Notes under the pieces: model-generated
Seen by the model: the letters and a program-made list of their open reading frames with translations, nothing else
The model's database searches: none
What the model was told of the DNA's origin: nothing
Position numbers and translations under genes: made by a program
Shown here: piece by piece, positions 40,996-49,813 of the stretch
How the letters are laid out: every line of letters begins with the position of its first letter
Numbering within the stretch: position 1 is the first letter of the stretch
From: Lachnospiraceae bacterium
GTDB lineage: Bacteria; Bacillota; Clostridia; Lachnospirales; Lachnospiraceae
Length of the DNA: 64,000 nucleotides
Direction: 5' to 3'
Assembly (NCBI GenBank): GCA_009780115.1
Contig: WRAQ01000007.1
Location: forward strand, 1-64,000

Positions 40996-42432
40996 TCACA
41001 CTGTCTGTATCAACCGCAAATAAAACTCAACCACCTTGTAAAGCGACTCAAGCGGAAGACGTTCATTGTGACTATGAATCATCGCCCGTTCTTCTTTTGT
41101 CAGCTTGAGGGGGGAGAAACGGTAAACCCGGTCAGTAATCCGTAAATAGTGGCGTGAGTCGGTGGCAGCCATCATTAGATAAGGGGCAATGAGGGCTTCA
41201 GGCCAAATAGTATGGATGACCTTTTTTAAAGTTTCGTATTCAGTGCTAGTAGTATCGGAATGGGCTGAAGCCTCACCGCCGCTGACAACGGTAAGCTTAA
41301 TTTCATCATTTTTAACCACTTTCTTAATATAAGCTAATGCGGAATCAACTGTCGTCCCGTCCATTAAGCGAAGGTTCATCCCAATAGTAGCTTTTGGCGG
41401 CAGGACATTAAACGCTTTACTTCCTTCCATCCGGGTTACGGCGCAGGTGGTGCGGAGCATCGCATTGAGATTACCCCCGTTTTTACGGCCGAAATATTTT
41501 AATAATGGTAAAAAACACCATAAATTAGCAAAAATTAAACGATACCCAAAAGAAGAGTGCCGGCATAGGGTATCAAACATTTCCGCGACGGGTTTGGTCA
41601 GTTTGCCGGGGAAAGGATTATTTTCAATCCGGGTAACGGCTTTGGCAAGTTCGCCGACAAGAGTATTTGGGGGTGGGGTTGAAGCATGGCCGCCAAGGCT
41701 TTCCATGCTGCATTCCAAATCAAGCACCCCTTTTTCGCCGATGCCAATCACGGCGCAGGGGGCGGTGACACCGGGAAAGATATCTTGAACGATAACCCCG
41801 CCTTCGTCAACGACTAAGCGCGGGCGGATCCCTTTTTCGGCAAACCATGAAACGATAGCAATGCAACTCGCCCCATGTATCTCTTCATCACCGCCAAAGG
41901 AAAAATAAATGTCACTGGTTGGAACGAAGCCGGTTTCTAAAAGTTGTTCGGCGGCATTTAAGACCCCGCAGATAGTAACTTTGGTATCAATTGCCCCACG
42001 GCCCCAGATAACTCCGTCTTCGATAATCCCGTCAAAGGGGGGCTTCTCCCAGTATTCTTCATCGGCAGGCACCACGTCGAAATGCGACATCAGGACGACC
42101 GGGCCGCCGTTTTCTTTGCCTTTCCAGTGAAAAAGTAAACCGGCCGGCCCGATTTTTTCGAGAGGGCAGTTTGCATGAACCAAGGGATAGTGCTCTTTTA
42201 GTGTCTCATAAAATTTATCAAATTCCGTCCAGTCGGTTAATGATTCTTCACGGTTTGAAACAGTTTTGCACTGTAATATTGCCGAAAAATCAGCGGCAAC
42301 TTTATCCTCATTTACAATAACATTGCCGGTGAGAGAACCGGGCATTGGATAGGGCCGGAGAGTAAGCGCCCGGACAAGCAGGGTAGTGCAGAAGATAATA
42401 ATTATAGTAAGGATAATTAAAAATATATTCAT
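40996..42432 (-). CDS. Membrane-anchored M20 family metallopeptidase (carboxypeptidase S / PM20D1-like)
   Basis: The protein has 478 residues. One hydrophobic segment (residues 3-22) should anchor it in the membrane. M20 metal and catalytic residues are visible: H117 and D119 in SHFDVVP, D149 in RGAIDTK and E183/E184 in GGDEEIHG. The order and spacing fit the ArgE/DapE/CPS2 group, with a lid domain between about 240 and 350. These enzymes hydrolyse N-acyl or C-terminal amino acid bonds with two zinc ions. The gene faces the biosynthetic unit and ends 9 bases from it. It may be a general peptide scavenger, but cleavage of an N-acyl group from the NRPS product cannot be excluded. GGAA lies a few bases before the ATG. 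Confidence 0.88.
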   Translation of the reverse strand: MNIFLIILTIIIIFCTTLLVRALTLRPYPMPGSLTGNVIVNEDKVAADFSAILQCKTVSNREESLTDWTEFDKFYETLKEHYPLVHANCPLEKIGPAGLLFHWKGKENGGPVVLMSHFDVVPADEEYWEKPPFDGIIEDGVIWGRGAIDTKVTICGVLNAAEQLLETGFVPTSDIYFSFGGDEEIHGASCIAIVSWFAEKGIRPRLVVDEGGVIVQDIFPGVTAPCAVIGIGEKGVLDLECSMESLGGHASTPPPNTLVGELAKAVTRIENNPFPGKLTKPVAEMFDTLCRHSSFGYRLIFANLWCFLPLLKYFGRKNGGNLNAMLRTTCAVTRMEGSKAFNVLPPKATIGMNLRLMDGTTVDSALAYIKKVVKNDEIKLTVVSGGEASAHSDTTSTEYETLKKVIHTIWPEALIAPYLMMAATDSRHYLRITDRVYRFSPLKLTKEERAMIHSHNERLPLESLYKVVEFYLRLIQTV

Positions 42433-42505
42433 GAAAGTTCCTTTCTTGCATAAGTTTGTTGCTATAATAGTATAGTACGTTGTTAATTATATTTATACAA
42501 GTAGA

Positions 42506-42531
42506 AAAAGCAGTCGAAACTGCTTTTTTTA
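42506..42531 (-). terminator. Bidirectional intrinsic terminator
   Basis: The stem GCAGT (42511-42515) pairs with ACTGC (42520-42524) around the loop CGAA. It is extended by A-run/T-run pairs, so a U-tract follows on either strand. It sits 32 bases past the permease stop and should end the TetR-ABC unit. Confidence 0.7.
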
Positions 42532-42562
42532 CTTATACTTTTTTCGCCTGCCGAACACATTT

Positions 42563-43324
42563 TTACTTTGTAAGCTTACTTTTATAAATATGCACGGCAA
42601 GTACAAAACCAAAAACTATTAGCCCAATACACCATATAAGAGCAATTTCTATTTCGTTTTCAAGCGGTGTGCCTAACAGCAGACCCCGCAGGGCATCAAT
42701 CACCGGGGTCATTGGCTGATGTTTTGCGAATACCCGGAGGACAGTAGGCAGAGTCTCGGGCGGCGCAAAAGCGGAACTAAGAAATACGAAAACGACAAGC
42801 AGGAAATTGATGCCGCTGATAGCTTCAGCATCTTTTGAAACAAGCCCGATTATTACGACAAGCCATGTCATTGCGATGATAAACAGTATCAAAATCCCGG
42901 AAATTACCAGCCACTCCGCGAAGCCGGCCGTTGGCCTGAAACCAATCATAAAAGCTGCGCCAAAGGTTGCTATCGTGATGACAATACTGCGGATTACCGA
43001 CATCCATACATGTCCCGAGATAAAAGCTGATTTGGCAATTTGTATTGAGCGGAAGCGGTCAATAATCCCTTTGGACATATCATTATGAACACTCAAAGAG
43101 GTTGCGGCGGAAGAGTTGCAGATACATTGTAAAATAATCCCCGGTACGATGAAATTGATGTAGTTGAACCCCTCGATGCTGGCGATGCCGCCGAATACAT
43201 AACCGAAGAGTACCATCATTATAAAAGGTACCACGATTGCCATTGTAACGGCTTCGGGGCTTCGTGATGTTTTAATTAAACAGCGTTTGAACATTATATA
43301 TGAATCAGATATTGCTTTACTCAT
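42563..43324 (-). CDS. ABC-2 type permease, DrrB-like
   Basis: The protein has 253 residues with about six hydrophobic segments and no ATPase motifs, the size and layout of DrrB-type ABC-2 exporter permeases. Its start overlaps the end of the ATPase gene by 8 bases, which implies coupled translation and a two-gene exporter. Such transporters export hydrophobic drugs, as in daunorubicin resistance. The location next to a PKS/NRPS cluster suggests export of, or resistance to, the product; this is inference. The upstream TetR gene probably controls it. Confidence 0.88.
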   Translation of the reverse strand: MSKAISDSYIMFKRCLIKTSRSPEAVTMAIVVPFIMMVLFGYVFGGIASIEGFNYINFIVPGIILQCICNSSAATSLSVHNDMSKGIIDRFRSIQIAKSAFISGHVWMSVIRSIVITIATFGAAFMIGFRPTAGFAEWLVISGILILFIIAMTWLVVIIGLVSKDAEAISGINFLLVVFVFLSSAFAPPETLPTVLRVFAKHQPMTPVIDALRGLLLGTPLENEIEIALIWCIGLIVFGFVLAVHIYKSKLTK

Positions 43325-44246
43325 TTTTACCTCCCTTTTCCCCTATTAATGTCAAAAAGGCATCTTCAAGTGACGGCTGATTTTGGGTAAAGCGTGATAT
43401 GGTTAGCCCACCGTCATTGATGCGGTTGAGAATATCCGTTAGCTGACTTGCACTGCCATTCGTTGATACTTCAATGATTTTTCGCCCGGCCTTGAGCGGA
43501 TAACCTTCCAACAGCCCCCGGGCTTTATCTGCATCGGTTGAGTTCATAAATTCTAGTGAAATCTCACCGATTGGCAGTATCTTTTTAAGCTCTTCCGGCG
43601 AACCTTCGGCGGTGATAATGCCGTTGTGCAAAATTGCGATGTGGTCGGCGAGATATTCCGCTTCTTCCAAATATTGCGTTGTCAGCAGTATCGTTGTGCC
43701 GTTTTCGGCAAGTCTTGCAATCATATCCCACATAACGATTCGGTTTTGCGGGTCAAGCCCGGTGGTTGGCTCATCAAGAAAGATTACTTGTGGTTTACCC
43801 ATTAGGCTCATTGCGATATCAAGCCTTCGGCGCATCCCGCCGGAATATTCCAAAACCCGCCGGTCGGCAGCATCTTCAAGGTTGATGAGCGAAAGCAATT
43901 TTTCTGTTTGCTTACGAAAATCGGGCAGATGTTTTAATTCGCCAATCAAGTATAGGTTTTCCCGTCCGGTAAGTATTTCGTCAACGGCGGCATATTGACC
44001 GGTAAGGCTGATACAGCCCCGCACATTGTCGGCTTCTTTGAAAACATCATGACCGCAAATAGCGGCTGACCCGCCGTCTGCTTTGGTCAGAGTGGAGAGG
44101 ATTCTCACACAAGTGGTTTTCCCGGCCCCGTTTGAACCAAGCAGGGCAAATATCTTACCTTTATAGACATGGAAATCTACGCCTTTTAATACTTGGTTTT
44201 GTTTGAAAGATTTTTTTAAACCTTTCACTTCAATGATTTTTTGCAT
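43317..44246 (-). CDS. ABC transporter ATPase, DrrA-like drug exporter
   Basis: The protein has 309 residues. Walker A is GSNGAGKTT (37-45), the signature is YSGGMRRR (133-140), Walker B is VIFLDEP (154-160). TTQYLEEAE, with Gln in place of the switch His, is typical of the DrrA group. The C-terminal 80 residues form the regulatory extension usual in this family. GGAGG lies 4 bases before the ATG. It powers the permease encoded by the overlapping next gene. A TetR-type operator-like palindrome lies 45-60 bases upstream, so expression is probably induced by a ligand of the adjacent repressor. Confidence 0.93.
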   Translation of the reverse strand: MQKIIEVKGLKKSFKQNQVLKGVDFHVYKGKIFALLGSNGAGKTTCVRILSTLTKADGGSAAICGHDVFKEADNVRGCISLTGQYAAVDEILTGRENLYLIGELKHLPDFRKQTEKLLSLINLEDAADRRVLEYSGGMRRRLDIAMSLMGKPQVIFLDEPTTGLDPQNRIVMWDMIARLAENGTTILLTTQYLEEAEYLADHIAILHNGIITAEGSPEELKKILPIGEISLEFMNSTDADKARGLLEGYPLKAGRKIIEVSTNGSASQLTDILNRINDGGLTISRFTQNQPSLEDAFLTLIGEKGGKNE

Positions 44247-44290
44247 ATTTCCTCCTTATTTACTTTCTATGCTATCGTTTGGCAGCTTAA

Positions 44291-44309
44291 TATACATTTG
44301 GTATGTATG
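44291..44309. promoter_or_regulatory. Candidate TetR operator upstream of the ABC ATPase
   Basis: This is an imperfect palindrome, ATACAT-TTGGT-ATGTAT, in the 80-base gap between the TetR and ATPase genes. It shares half-sites (TCATACA / TGTAT) with the site in front of the TetR gene, which supports a common regulator. Confidence 0.5.
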
Positions 44310-44326
44310 AATAATATTAAAAAAAA

Positions 44327-44974
44327 TTACCCTAATTCATTTGCCACCCATTCTTCTCCAAGTTTTTCAAATTCATCGTCATAAATGTTCAAGCCAAAGT
44401 GTTCCAAAATCTCAATAACTACCTTTGCTTTTTTCTCCAGATAATCGGCATTACCCGGAAAAAGTACGGAGCCAAGCCAAAAACTGAACAGCACGATAAA
44501 AAGTTCCGCAAGAACCTGCGGGTCTTGTTCCTTAATCGAACCATCCGCAATCCCTTCTTCAATAAGGGGCTGGACATATTTACGGCTAAGTGAGGCGTTA
44601 AACTCCATATTCCACATAAAAACTTGCGGGCTTTTAAAAAGCTCTTTGCTGGTCGTATTCAATATAGCCAAGTCCCTTTGCTGGGTAGCCATATTAATCT
44701 TCAAAGCTTTTTGTAGTTTTGCCAGGCCGCTAAGGTTTTTTTCCGTGAGTACTTTTTCAAAAGGGTTTGTCTCTTCAAAAATTCTTTCGCATATGGCGCT
44801 AAGTACTTCGCCTTTTGACTTAAAGTGGTGATAAAAAGCCCCGCGGGTAAGGCCGTTCATATTTTCGACAATGTCCAAAATAGTAGAAGCCTCATAGCCT
44901 TTTTCTTGAAAAGTCCGCAAGCCGGCATCAAGAACCTTTTCTCTTGTTTCCTCGGGATATTTGTTCCTTGGCAA
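44327..44974 (-). CDS. TetR/AcrR family transcriptional regulator
   Basis: The protein has 215 residues. The N-terminal helix-turn-helix is typical of TetR: TREKVLDAGLRTFQEKGYEA, followed by TRGAFYHHFKSKGE at about 38-51. The C-terminal ligand-binding part is variable, as usual. The start is TTG, supported by AAGGAG 7-8 bases upstream; no in-frame ATG fits the N-terminal motif. It lies first in the unit with the DrrAB-like exporter and probably represses itself and the exporter through the two palindromes described. The inducer could be the cluster product. Confidence 0.9.
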   Translation of the reverse strand: MPRNKYPEETREKVLDAGLRTFQEKGYEASTILDIVENMNGLTRGAFYHHFKSKGEVLSAICERIFEETNPFEKVLTEKNLSGLAKLQKALKINMATQQRDLAILNTTSKELFKSPQVFMWNMEFNASLSRKYVQPLIEEGIADGSIKEQDPQVLAELFIVLFSFWLGSVLFPGNADYLEKKAKVVIEILEHFGLNIYDDEFEKLGEEWVANELG

Positions 44975-44989
44975 ACTTAATCTCCTTTA

Positions 44990-45008
44990 TTCATACACCA
45001 TGTATGTA
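44990..45008. promoter_or_regulatory. Candidate TetR operator in front of the TetR gene
   Basis: TCATACA-CCA-TGTATG is a near-perfect inverted repeat 16-34 bases upstream of the TTG start. It lies just downstream of AT-rich sequence that includes TATTAT on the minus strand, where bound repressor would block the promoter. A further ATACAT-like half-site follows at 45013-45018. Confidence 0.55.
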
Positions 45009-45103
45009 TAATAACATACGAATTTCTCCATGTCAATGTGCTTTTTGGAATTTACTCGTTAAGGAATAAAATTAAAGAAAATCACACTTTTTTTGACGAA
45101 AGC

Positions 45104-46180
45104 CTACTCAACTTTCTCCATTACCGTAATTGTCAAGCACGAGAGGTCGTTAAATAAATCATATTTTTTTCCTTCGGCATTGACTACTTCGGGGCGCAAG
45201 ATGTTTTCTTTGTTGTTCTTGACCACCGTTGCTATTTCACCATTACTTAAAAGAACCTGTGAGCCAACCGGATAAAGAACTATCGACCTTAAGAAAACCC
45301 GCAAAATATGGATGTCAAAATCGGCGGTCATTGCCATCATCATTTCAACGGCATGGCTTGGCGAAAAAGCGGCTTTGTATGGCCGGGCAGTAACCAGAGC
45401 ATCATAAACATCGGCAACTGTCAGGATTCGGGCAAAGAGGCAGATTTTGTCTCCGGGCAATTTTTGGGGATAACCATTTCCGCTCCATTTTTCATGATGT
45501 TGCAAAACTCCCAGTTTAACATGGTCAGGGATGGTTTTGATTTCCATAATATTTTGATAACCATAAACAGGATGGGTTTTCATCATCTTAAATTCGATAT
45601 CGGTTAGTTTCCTTTGGGCATTCAAAATATCGCTTGGAATCCGGGTTTTGCCGAGGTCGTGGAGCAGGCCGGCAGTAGATAAGTCTTTTAGCTCCTGCTC
45701 GGAAAGCCCTAGCATTTTACCAATCATTATTGATATTGCCGCGACGTCAAGACTGTGTTTGAAGGTATATTCATCGCTGCATTTAAGTTCGTCAAGGGAG
45801 ATGCCGACATTTTCGTCACCATAAATAATATCAACCAAGGTCTGGGACAAATCGTCAATTTTTTCAATGCTTTCCTCAATATCATGGTTATTATAAAGAT
45901 AATCGATGGCATCAATTGCTGATTTTTTGACTTCTTCAGTGAGGACGACCAATTTCTCATCATCGGGGGCCGGGGCCTTTGGGCGGACGATCGGGGTTTC
46001 GTCCCCCTCAAACTTCGGCTTGCGCCAAATGTACATACTACGGTCGCCGCGCTCAAGAATATTACGGATTTCATCAGTAATAACGTGGCTTTCTTCAAGC
46101 AAAAGACGGCCGTCACTATCATAAATGGCATCTTTAACACAACCTTGTTTCAAGATTTCCTTTGGATTAATTTTCCACAT
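45104..46180 (-). CDS. HD-GYP domain protein, probable cyclic-di-GMP phosphodiesterase
   Basis: The protein has 358 residues. The HD-GYP core is at about 140-310: H142 in KHSLDV, H174-D175 in LLHDLGK, H203 in THP, H228-H229 in QHHE and GNGYP (234-238). All metal-ligand motifs are present, so it is probably active on c-di-GMP. The N-terminal 100 residues are a PilZ-free preamble of the kind seen in clostridial HD-GYP proteins, and a beta-rich tail follows. It has no membrane segment and no receiver domain. It is 30 bases downstream of the GNAT gene on the same strand. Confidence 0.9.
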   Translation of the reverse strand: MWKINPKEILKQGCVKDAIYDSDGRLLLEESHVITDEIRNILERGDRSMYIWRKPKFEGDETPIVRPKAPAPDDEKLVVLTEEVKKSAIDAIDYLYNNHDIEESIEKIDDLSQTLVDIIYGDENVGISLDELKCSDEYTFKHSLDVAAISIMIGKMLGLSEQELKDLSTAGLLHDLGKTRIPSDILNAQRKLTDIEFKMMKTHPVYGYQNIMEIKTIPDHVKLGVLQHHEKWSGNGYPQKLPGDKICLFARILTVADVYDALVTARPYKAAFSPSHAVEMMMAMTADFDIHILRVFLRSIVLYPVGSQVLLSNGEIATVVKNNKENILRPEVVNAEGKKYDLFNDLSCLTITVMEKVE

Positions 46181-46210
46181 AAAGAATTTCCCTATAAAGA
46201 TGCCGCTAAG

Positions 46211-47068
46211 CTACACCTTTTTACCCATCCATTGGTAACTAACCGGGCGGAAGCCTAATTTTTCGTACCAACCAATCATCCCAACATAAAGAAGCTCAAT
46301 TTCGACACACCCCTGTTCTTTTAACCAGCAAATACCCTCGGCGACCATCCGCCGGCCGATACCCCGTTCGCGAGCCTCCTTAATAATTCCGACACATCCG
46401 ATGCACCCGTTTTTTTCATGCTCCCGCCTAAAGCGTGCCCCATAAGGTTCAAGCATTTGAAAACCAATAATTTTTTGACCGGAAACCGCCAGCATAACCG
46501 GGTCTTCGTAATCAACAAAGAATTGATGCCATGACGAATCGGCATCTTCAATTGCGATATCTAAAGCTTTTTTATCTGCTTTTCCCGCTAAGCGGAAAGT
46601 AACATCATCCGGTTCCGGAAGATTAAGTTCCCGGAAGTCAAAATCAGCAAGTTTAAGCCCCATATTCATTGTCGTTTCCGGTGCAGTATAACCATATTTC
46701 TCAAAAAAACCGATACTTCCATAATCAAGCGGGACCCCCTGAAAAATATAATGCCGGGCGTATCCTAATATTATCGGGGCATAATTATTATTAGCCCGGA
46801 TATATTTTTCGGCTTCATCTAAGAGCCGGGCCCCATGCCCCTTGCCGCGGTATTCGGGCAAAACACAAATCAGGGTGATGGTATTACGGCAAATTATCGC
46901 AAAACCAATCATTTTTTCAGCGGTATCGAAAGCCCTGATCACATGAGTAAGCTCATTATCAGGTTTGAGCGAGTCAAAAAAACATTCGGCAGTCAGCGGG
47001 TAGTCCGGAAAGCAGCTTGCATATAAATAAAATAGGTCGTGATTAGTATTTGGCATTTTCATATCCAT
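46211..47068 (-). CDS. Tandem GNAT-fold N-acetyltransferase
   Basis: The protein has 285 residues and two GNAT-like halves. In the first, the acetyl-CoA-binding segment is VLPEYRGKGHGARLLDEAEKY (about 88-108). In the second, GIIKEARERGIGRRMVAEG (about 230-248) has the classic RGIGR loop. The substrate is unknown. No clear ribosome binding site precedes the first ATG. ATGs at 47068, 47062 and 47056 are all possible starts, and a TATAAT on the minus strand lies only a few bases upstream. A leaderless or very short-leader transcript is therefore conceivable. Confidence 0.85.
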   Translation of the reverse strand: MDMKMPNTNHDLFYLYASCFPDYPLTAECFFDSLKPDNELTHVIRAFDTAEKMIGFAIICRNTITLICVLPEYRGKGHGARLLDEAEKYIRANNNYAPIILGYARHYIFQGVPLDYGSIGFFEKYGYTAPETTMNMGLKLADFDFRELNLPEPDDVTFRLAGKADKKALDIAIEDADSSWHQFFVDYEDPVMLAVSGQKIIGFQMLEPYGARFRREHEKNGCIGCVGIIKEARERGIGRRMVAEGICWLKEQGCVEIELLYVGMIGWYEKLGFRPVSYQWMGKKV

Positions 47069-47143
47069 ATTATATCACATAATTAAAAATAATTGATAGA
47101 CATAAATGTTGCAAAATTTACTCTTTTTTCTTTCCGCTTTATA

Positions 47144-47152
47144 TGGTATTAT
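47144..47152 (+). promoter_or_regulatory. Extended -10 promoter for the deacetylase gene
   Basis: TGGTATTAT is an extended -10 element about 48 bases before the ATG at 47200. No convincing -35 is seen at 17-bp spacing. TTGCAA at 47109 is too far away. Confidence 0.4.
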
Positions 47153-47199
47153 AGATTCGGAGAAGTATAAGAAATATTCTGCGGAGGAGCCGAAGGTAA

Positions 47200-48153
47200 A
47201 TGTCAGACAAAATAAAGCTGACTGATGAACGCCGGAAACGGATTAAAATACTTAAGAAAATCATTGTCTTCGCCATTTTTTCCGCCGTTATTTTACCATC
47301 GGTTTTTTGTATAATCTTAATGGTCAAGCTATCAGAAACACGCAGGCAGATGACGGACTTGGAAGAAAGGCTTATTTCGCAAGAAGAATTATTGCTTATC
47401 ATGGCGCAGGAAGCAGAAGCGGAAGCGATTTTAGAGGTCGTTGAGACTAGTATTTTTCACACAGCAAGACTTGAAGAATCGGGGCGCCGGCGAACTACAC
47501 CGGTGAGTGAGGTAAGCGAGCAAAATATTGAGCGGAGAATTTATCTTACTTTTGATGACGGGCCTAGCATTAATACCGGCCGGATTTTGGATATTTTAAA
47601 AGAATACGATGTTAAGGCGACTTTTTTTGTCGTTGGAAAAACTGACGAAAGGTCATTTGATTTGTACCGCCGGATAGTTAATGAAGGGCATACCTTGGGG
47701 ATGCACTCATATAGCCACCGTTATCAGGAAATATATCAGTCAGTTGAAGCATTTAGTGATGATTTGTCCAGGTTGCAGGAATTATTATATGAAGTGACCG
47801 GGGTCTGGTGCCGTTATTACCGCTTTCCCGGCGGAAGTTCAAATACGGTCAGCCGGATTGATATGCAGGATTTAATTAATTATCTTAGGGAAAAAGATAT
47901 TACTTATTTTGACTGGAACATTGGTTCCGGTGATGCCGCGACCGGATATGTCAGTGCCCAGCGGATTATCAATAATTGTATGACGGGGTTAAGGGATAAA
48001 ACTAACGGGATTATCCTGATGCATGATACAGCCGAAAAGAGCAGTACCGTTTCCGCGCTGCCCCGGATAATAGAGGGGATATTGGCGCTTGAGAATACGG
48101 CTTTACTTCCGATTAGTGATGATACTTTTGCAGTGCAACATATTACAAATTAA
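47200..48153 (+). CDS. Polysaccharide deacetylase (NodB domain), membrane-anchored
   Basis: The protein has 317 residues: a short cytoplasmic N-terminus, one membrane segment (about 20-42), a coiled-coil-like linker to about 75, and a NodB domain from about 112. The catalytic Asp and metal Asp are D119-D120 in TFDDGP. Zinc histidines lie in LGMHSYSHRY, and the R-F-P-G-G motif and the late ILMHD motif are present, as in peptidoglycan N-acetylglucosamine deacetylases. It should act on the cell wall. GGAGG lies about 12 bases before the ATG. It is followed 30 bases later by the bactofilin gene. Confidence 0.92.
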   Translation: MSDKIKLTDERRKRIKILKKIIVFAIFSAVILPSVFCIILMVKLSETRRQMTDLEERLISQEELLLIMAQEAEAEAILEVVETSIFHTARLEESGRRRTTPVSEVSEQNIERRIYLTFDDGPSINTGRILDILKEYDVKATFFVVGKTDERSFDLYRRIVNEGHTLGMHSYSHRYQEIYQSVEAFSDDLSRLQELLYEVTGVWCRYYRFPGGSSNTVSRIDMQDLINYLREKDITYFDWNIGSGDAATGYVSAQRIINNCMTGLRDKTNGIILMHDTAEKSSTVSALPRIIEGILALENTALLPISDDTFAVQHITN

Positions 48154-48183
48154 AGATGTTCAATAAAAAATGGAGGATTAAGA

Positions 48184-49080
48184 ATGGGATTCTTTACAGA
48201 TTTGAAAGAGGATTTATCTCAAGCAGTAGGTGAGCTGATGCCGGAAGATGAAATTCTCGATGGTTTGCCGGATGAACTTTTAACGGATGAACCTTTTATG
48301 GAAGAGGAAGAAATGGGAGAGGAAGGGCTGGAAGTAAGCAGTGAGTTTGAAGATGTAGCCGCTGAATTATTCGAGACTTTTGAAGATGAGTTGTTAGAAA
48401 CCGAAGCTTTAGAAGCCGGTCTTGAAAGTGACGAAGCTGAAATTACAGAAATCGGCACAGAAGTAGGGGCGGAAATGTTCGACATTGATGAAATGTTAGA
48501 AAATATTACGGAAACGAATAATATGAAAGAGGATGATGAAATGAGTGATGATTCAATCTATGTAGCAGCGGCGGAAGCAGAAAATATGAAAACTGACATG
48601 ACCGGCAAAAGAGTCTCGGATGAAACGGCGACAATCACCGCCGGAATGCACATTACCGGAAATATTACCTCCGAAGGTTCTTTGGAGCTTGAAGGAAGTG
48701 TAAACGGAAATGTTGATATTCTTGGAAAACTTAATGTTACCGGCAATATTGACGGAGATTCAAAAGCCGCCGAAATTTTTGCTGATAATGCGAAAATCAC
48801 CGGTGAAATCCGTAGTCTTGGCAGTGTGAAAATTGGTCAAAGTACAGTTATCATCGGCAATATTTTTGCCAATAGTGCCGTAATCGCCGGTGCGGTAAAA
48901 GGCGACATTGATGTCATGGGTCCGGTCATCCTTGACACCTCTGCCATTGTAATGGGCAATATCAAATCAAAATCCGTCCAGATTAATAATGGTGCGGTTA
49001 TTGAAGGTATGTGTTCACAATGTTATGCCGAAGTAAATCCGACGTCTTTCTTTGATGAAATAAAGAAAGGCAAAAAATAA
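48184..49080 (+). CDS. Bactofilin-like polymer-forming protein with long acidic N-terminus
   Basis: The protein has 298 residues. Residues 1-145 are very acidic and low in complexity. Residues about 150-280 form the bactofilin beta-helix, with the repeating pattern ITGNITSEGSLELEGSVNGN and regular GNI/GDI turns. The tail ends in KKGKK. Bactofilins form filaments that scaffold cell-wall enzymes, which fits the deacetylase gene just upstream. The acidic arm is unusually long for the family and could recruit basic partners; this is inference. A good GGAGG site precedes the ATG, and the stop overlaps the pyrH start (TAATG). Confidence 0.85.
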   Translation: MGFFTDLKEDLSQAVGELMPEDEILDGLPDELLTDEPFMEEEEMGEEGLEVSSEFEDVAAELFETFEDELLETEALEAGLESDEAEITEIGTEVGAEMFDIDEMLENITETNNMKEDDEMSDDSIYVAAAEAENMKTDMTGKRVSDETATITAGMHITGNITSEGSLELEGSVNGNVDILGKLNVTGNIDGDSKAAEIFADNAKITGEIRSLGSVKIGQSTVIIGNIFANSAVIAGAVKGDIDVMGPVILDTSAIVMGNIKSKSVQINNGAVIEGMCSQCYAEVNPTSFFDEIKKGKK

Positions 49081-49772
49081 TGAGAATCTTACTCAAACTT
49101 TCCGGTGAGGCATTAGCAGGTGATAAGAAAACCGGCTTTTGCGAAGAGATGGTTAGGAAGGTGGCAAATCAGGTTAAAGAGCTCGTTGCAGATGGCACTG
49201 AAGTTGGCATCGTCATCGGGGGCGGAAATTTTTGGCGGGGCCGCACCAGCGAAAATATTGACCGGACGAAAGCTGATCAAATCGGAATGCTTGCGACGGT
49301 GATGAATTGTATTTATGTTTCGGAAATATTCCGCAGTACCGGAATGAAAACGAATATCCTTACTCCATTTGAGTGCGGTTCGTTTACAAAACTTTTTTCC
49401 AAAGACCGGGCCAACAAGTATTTCAGCAAAGGAATGGTAATATTCTTTGCCGGCGGGACCGGACACCCGTTTTTTTCAACTGACACCGGTGTCGTTTTAC
49501 GGGCGGCGGAAGTTGATGCCGATATGATTTTGCTGGCAAAAGCGGTTGATGGTGTATATAGCGATGACCCGCGGAAGAATCCCGAAGCAGTGAAATATGC
49601 GGAAATTTCCATCGACGAAGTAATTGCGAAAAATCTGCAGGTGGTGGATATGGCGGCTTCGATTCTGGCGAAAGAGAATAAGTTGCCGATGCGGGTTTTC
49701 GGGCTTGGGGACCCAAATGGTATCGTGAACGCGGTCAAGGAGGATTTTAAGGGGACGGTTATTACGGCTTAG
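49080..49772 (+). CDS. pyrH: UMP kinase
   Basis: The protein has 230 residues, the usual length, and phosphorylates UMP to UDP in pyrimidine synthesis. The N-terminal LLKLSGEAL, the phosphate-binding GGGNFWRG (about 47-54), DQIGMLATVMN and GGTGHPFFSTDT motifs are those of bacterial PyrH. The ATG overlaps the bactofilin stop. The usual rpsB-tsf partners are not upstream; instead the gene is coupled to the bactofilin. The frr gene follows after a 194-base gap holding a structured repeat. Confidence 0.96.
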   Translation: MRILLKLSGEALAGDKKTGFCEEMVRKVANQVKELVADGTEVGIVIGGGNFWRGRTSENIDRTKADQIGMLATVMNCIYVSEIFRSTGMKTNILTPFECGSFTKLFSKDRANKYFSKGMVIFFAGGTGHPFFSTDTGVVLRAAEVDADMILLAKAVDGVYSDDPRKNPEAVKYAEISIDEVIAKNLQVVDMAASILAKENKLPMRVFGLGDPNGIVNAVKEDFKGTVITA

Positions 49773-49805
49773 GTACGGGGGTTAGATTAGTACGGCTTAG
49801 GTACG
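49763..49805 (+). repeat. Short direct repeat across the pyrH stop codon
   Basis: The 15-base unit TACGGCTTAGGTACG occurs at 49763-49777, where it contains the pyrH TAG stop, and again at 49791-49805, a 28-base period. This looks like a small local duplication. Confidence 0.7.
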
Positions 49806-49813
49806 TTTAGGTC

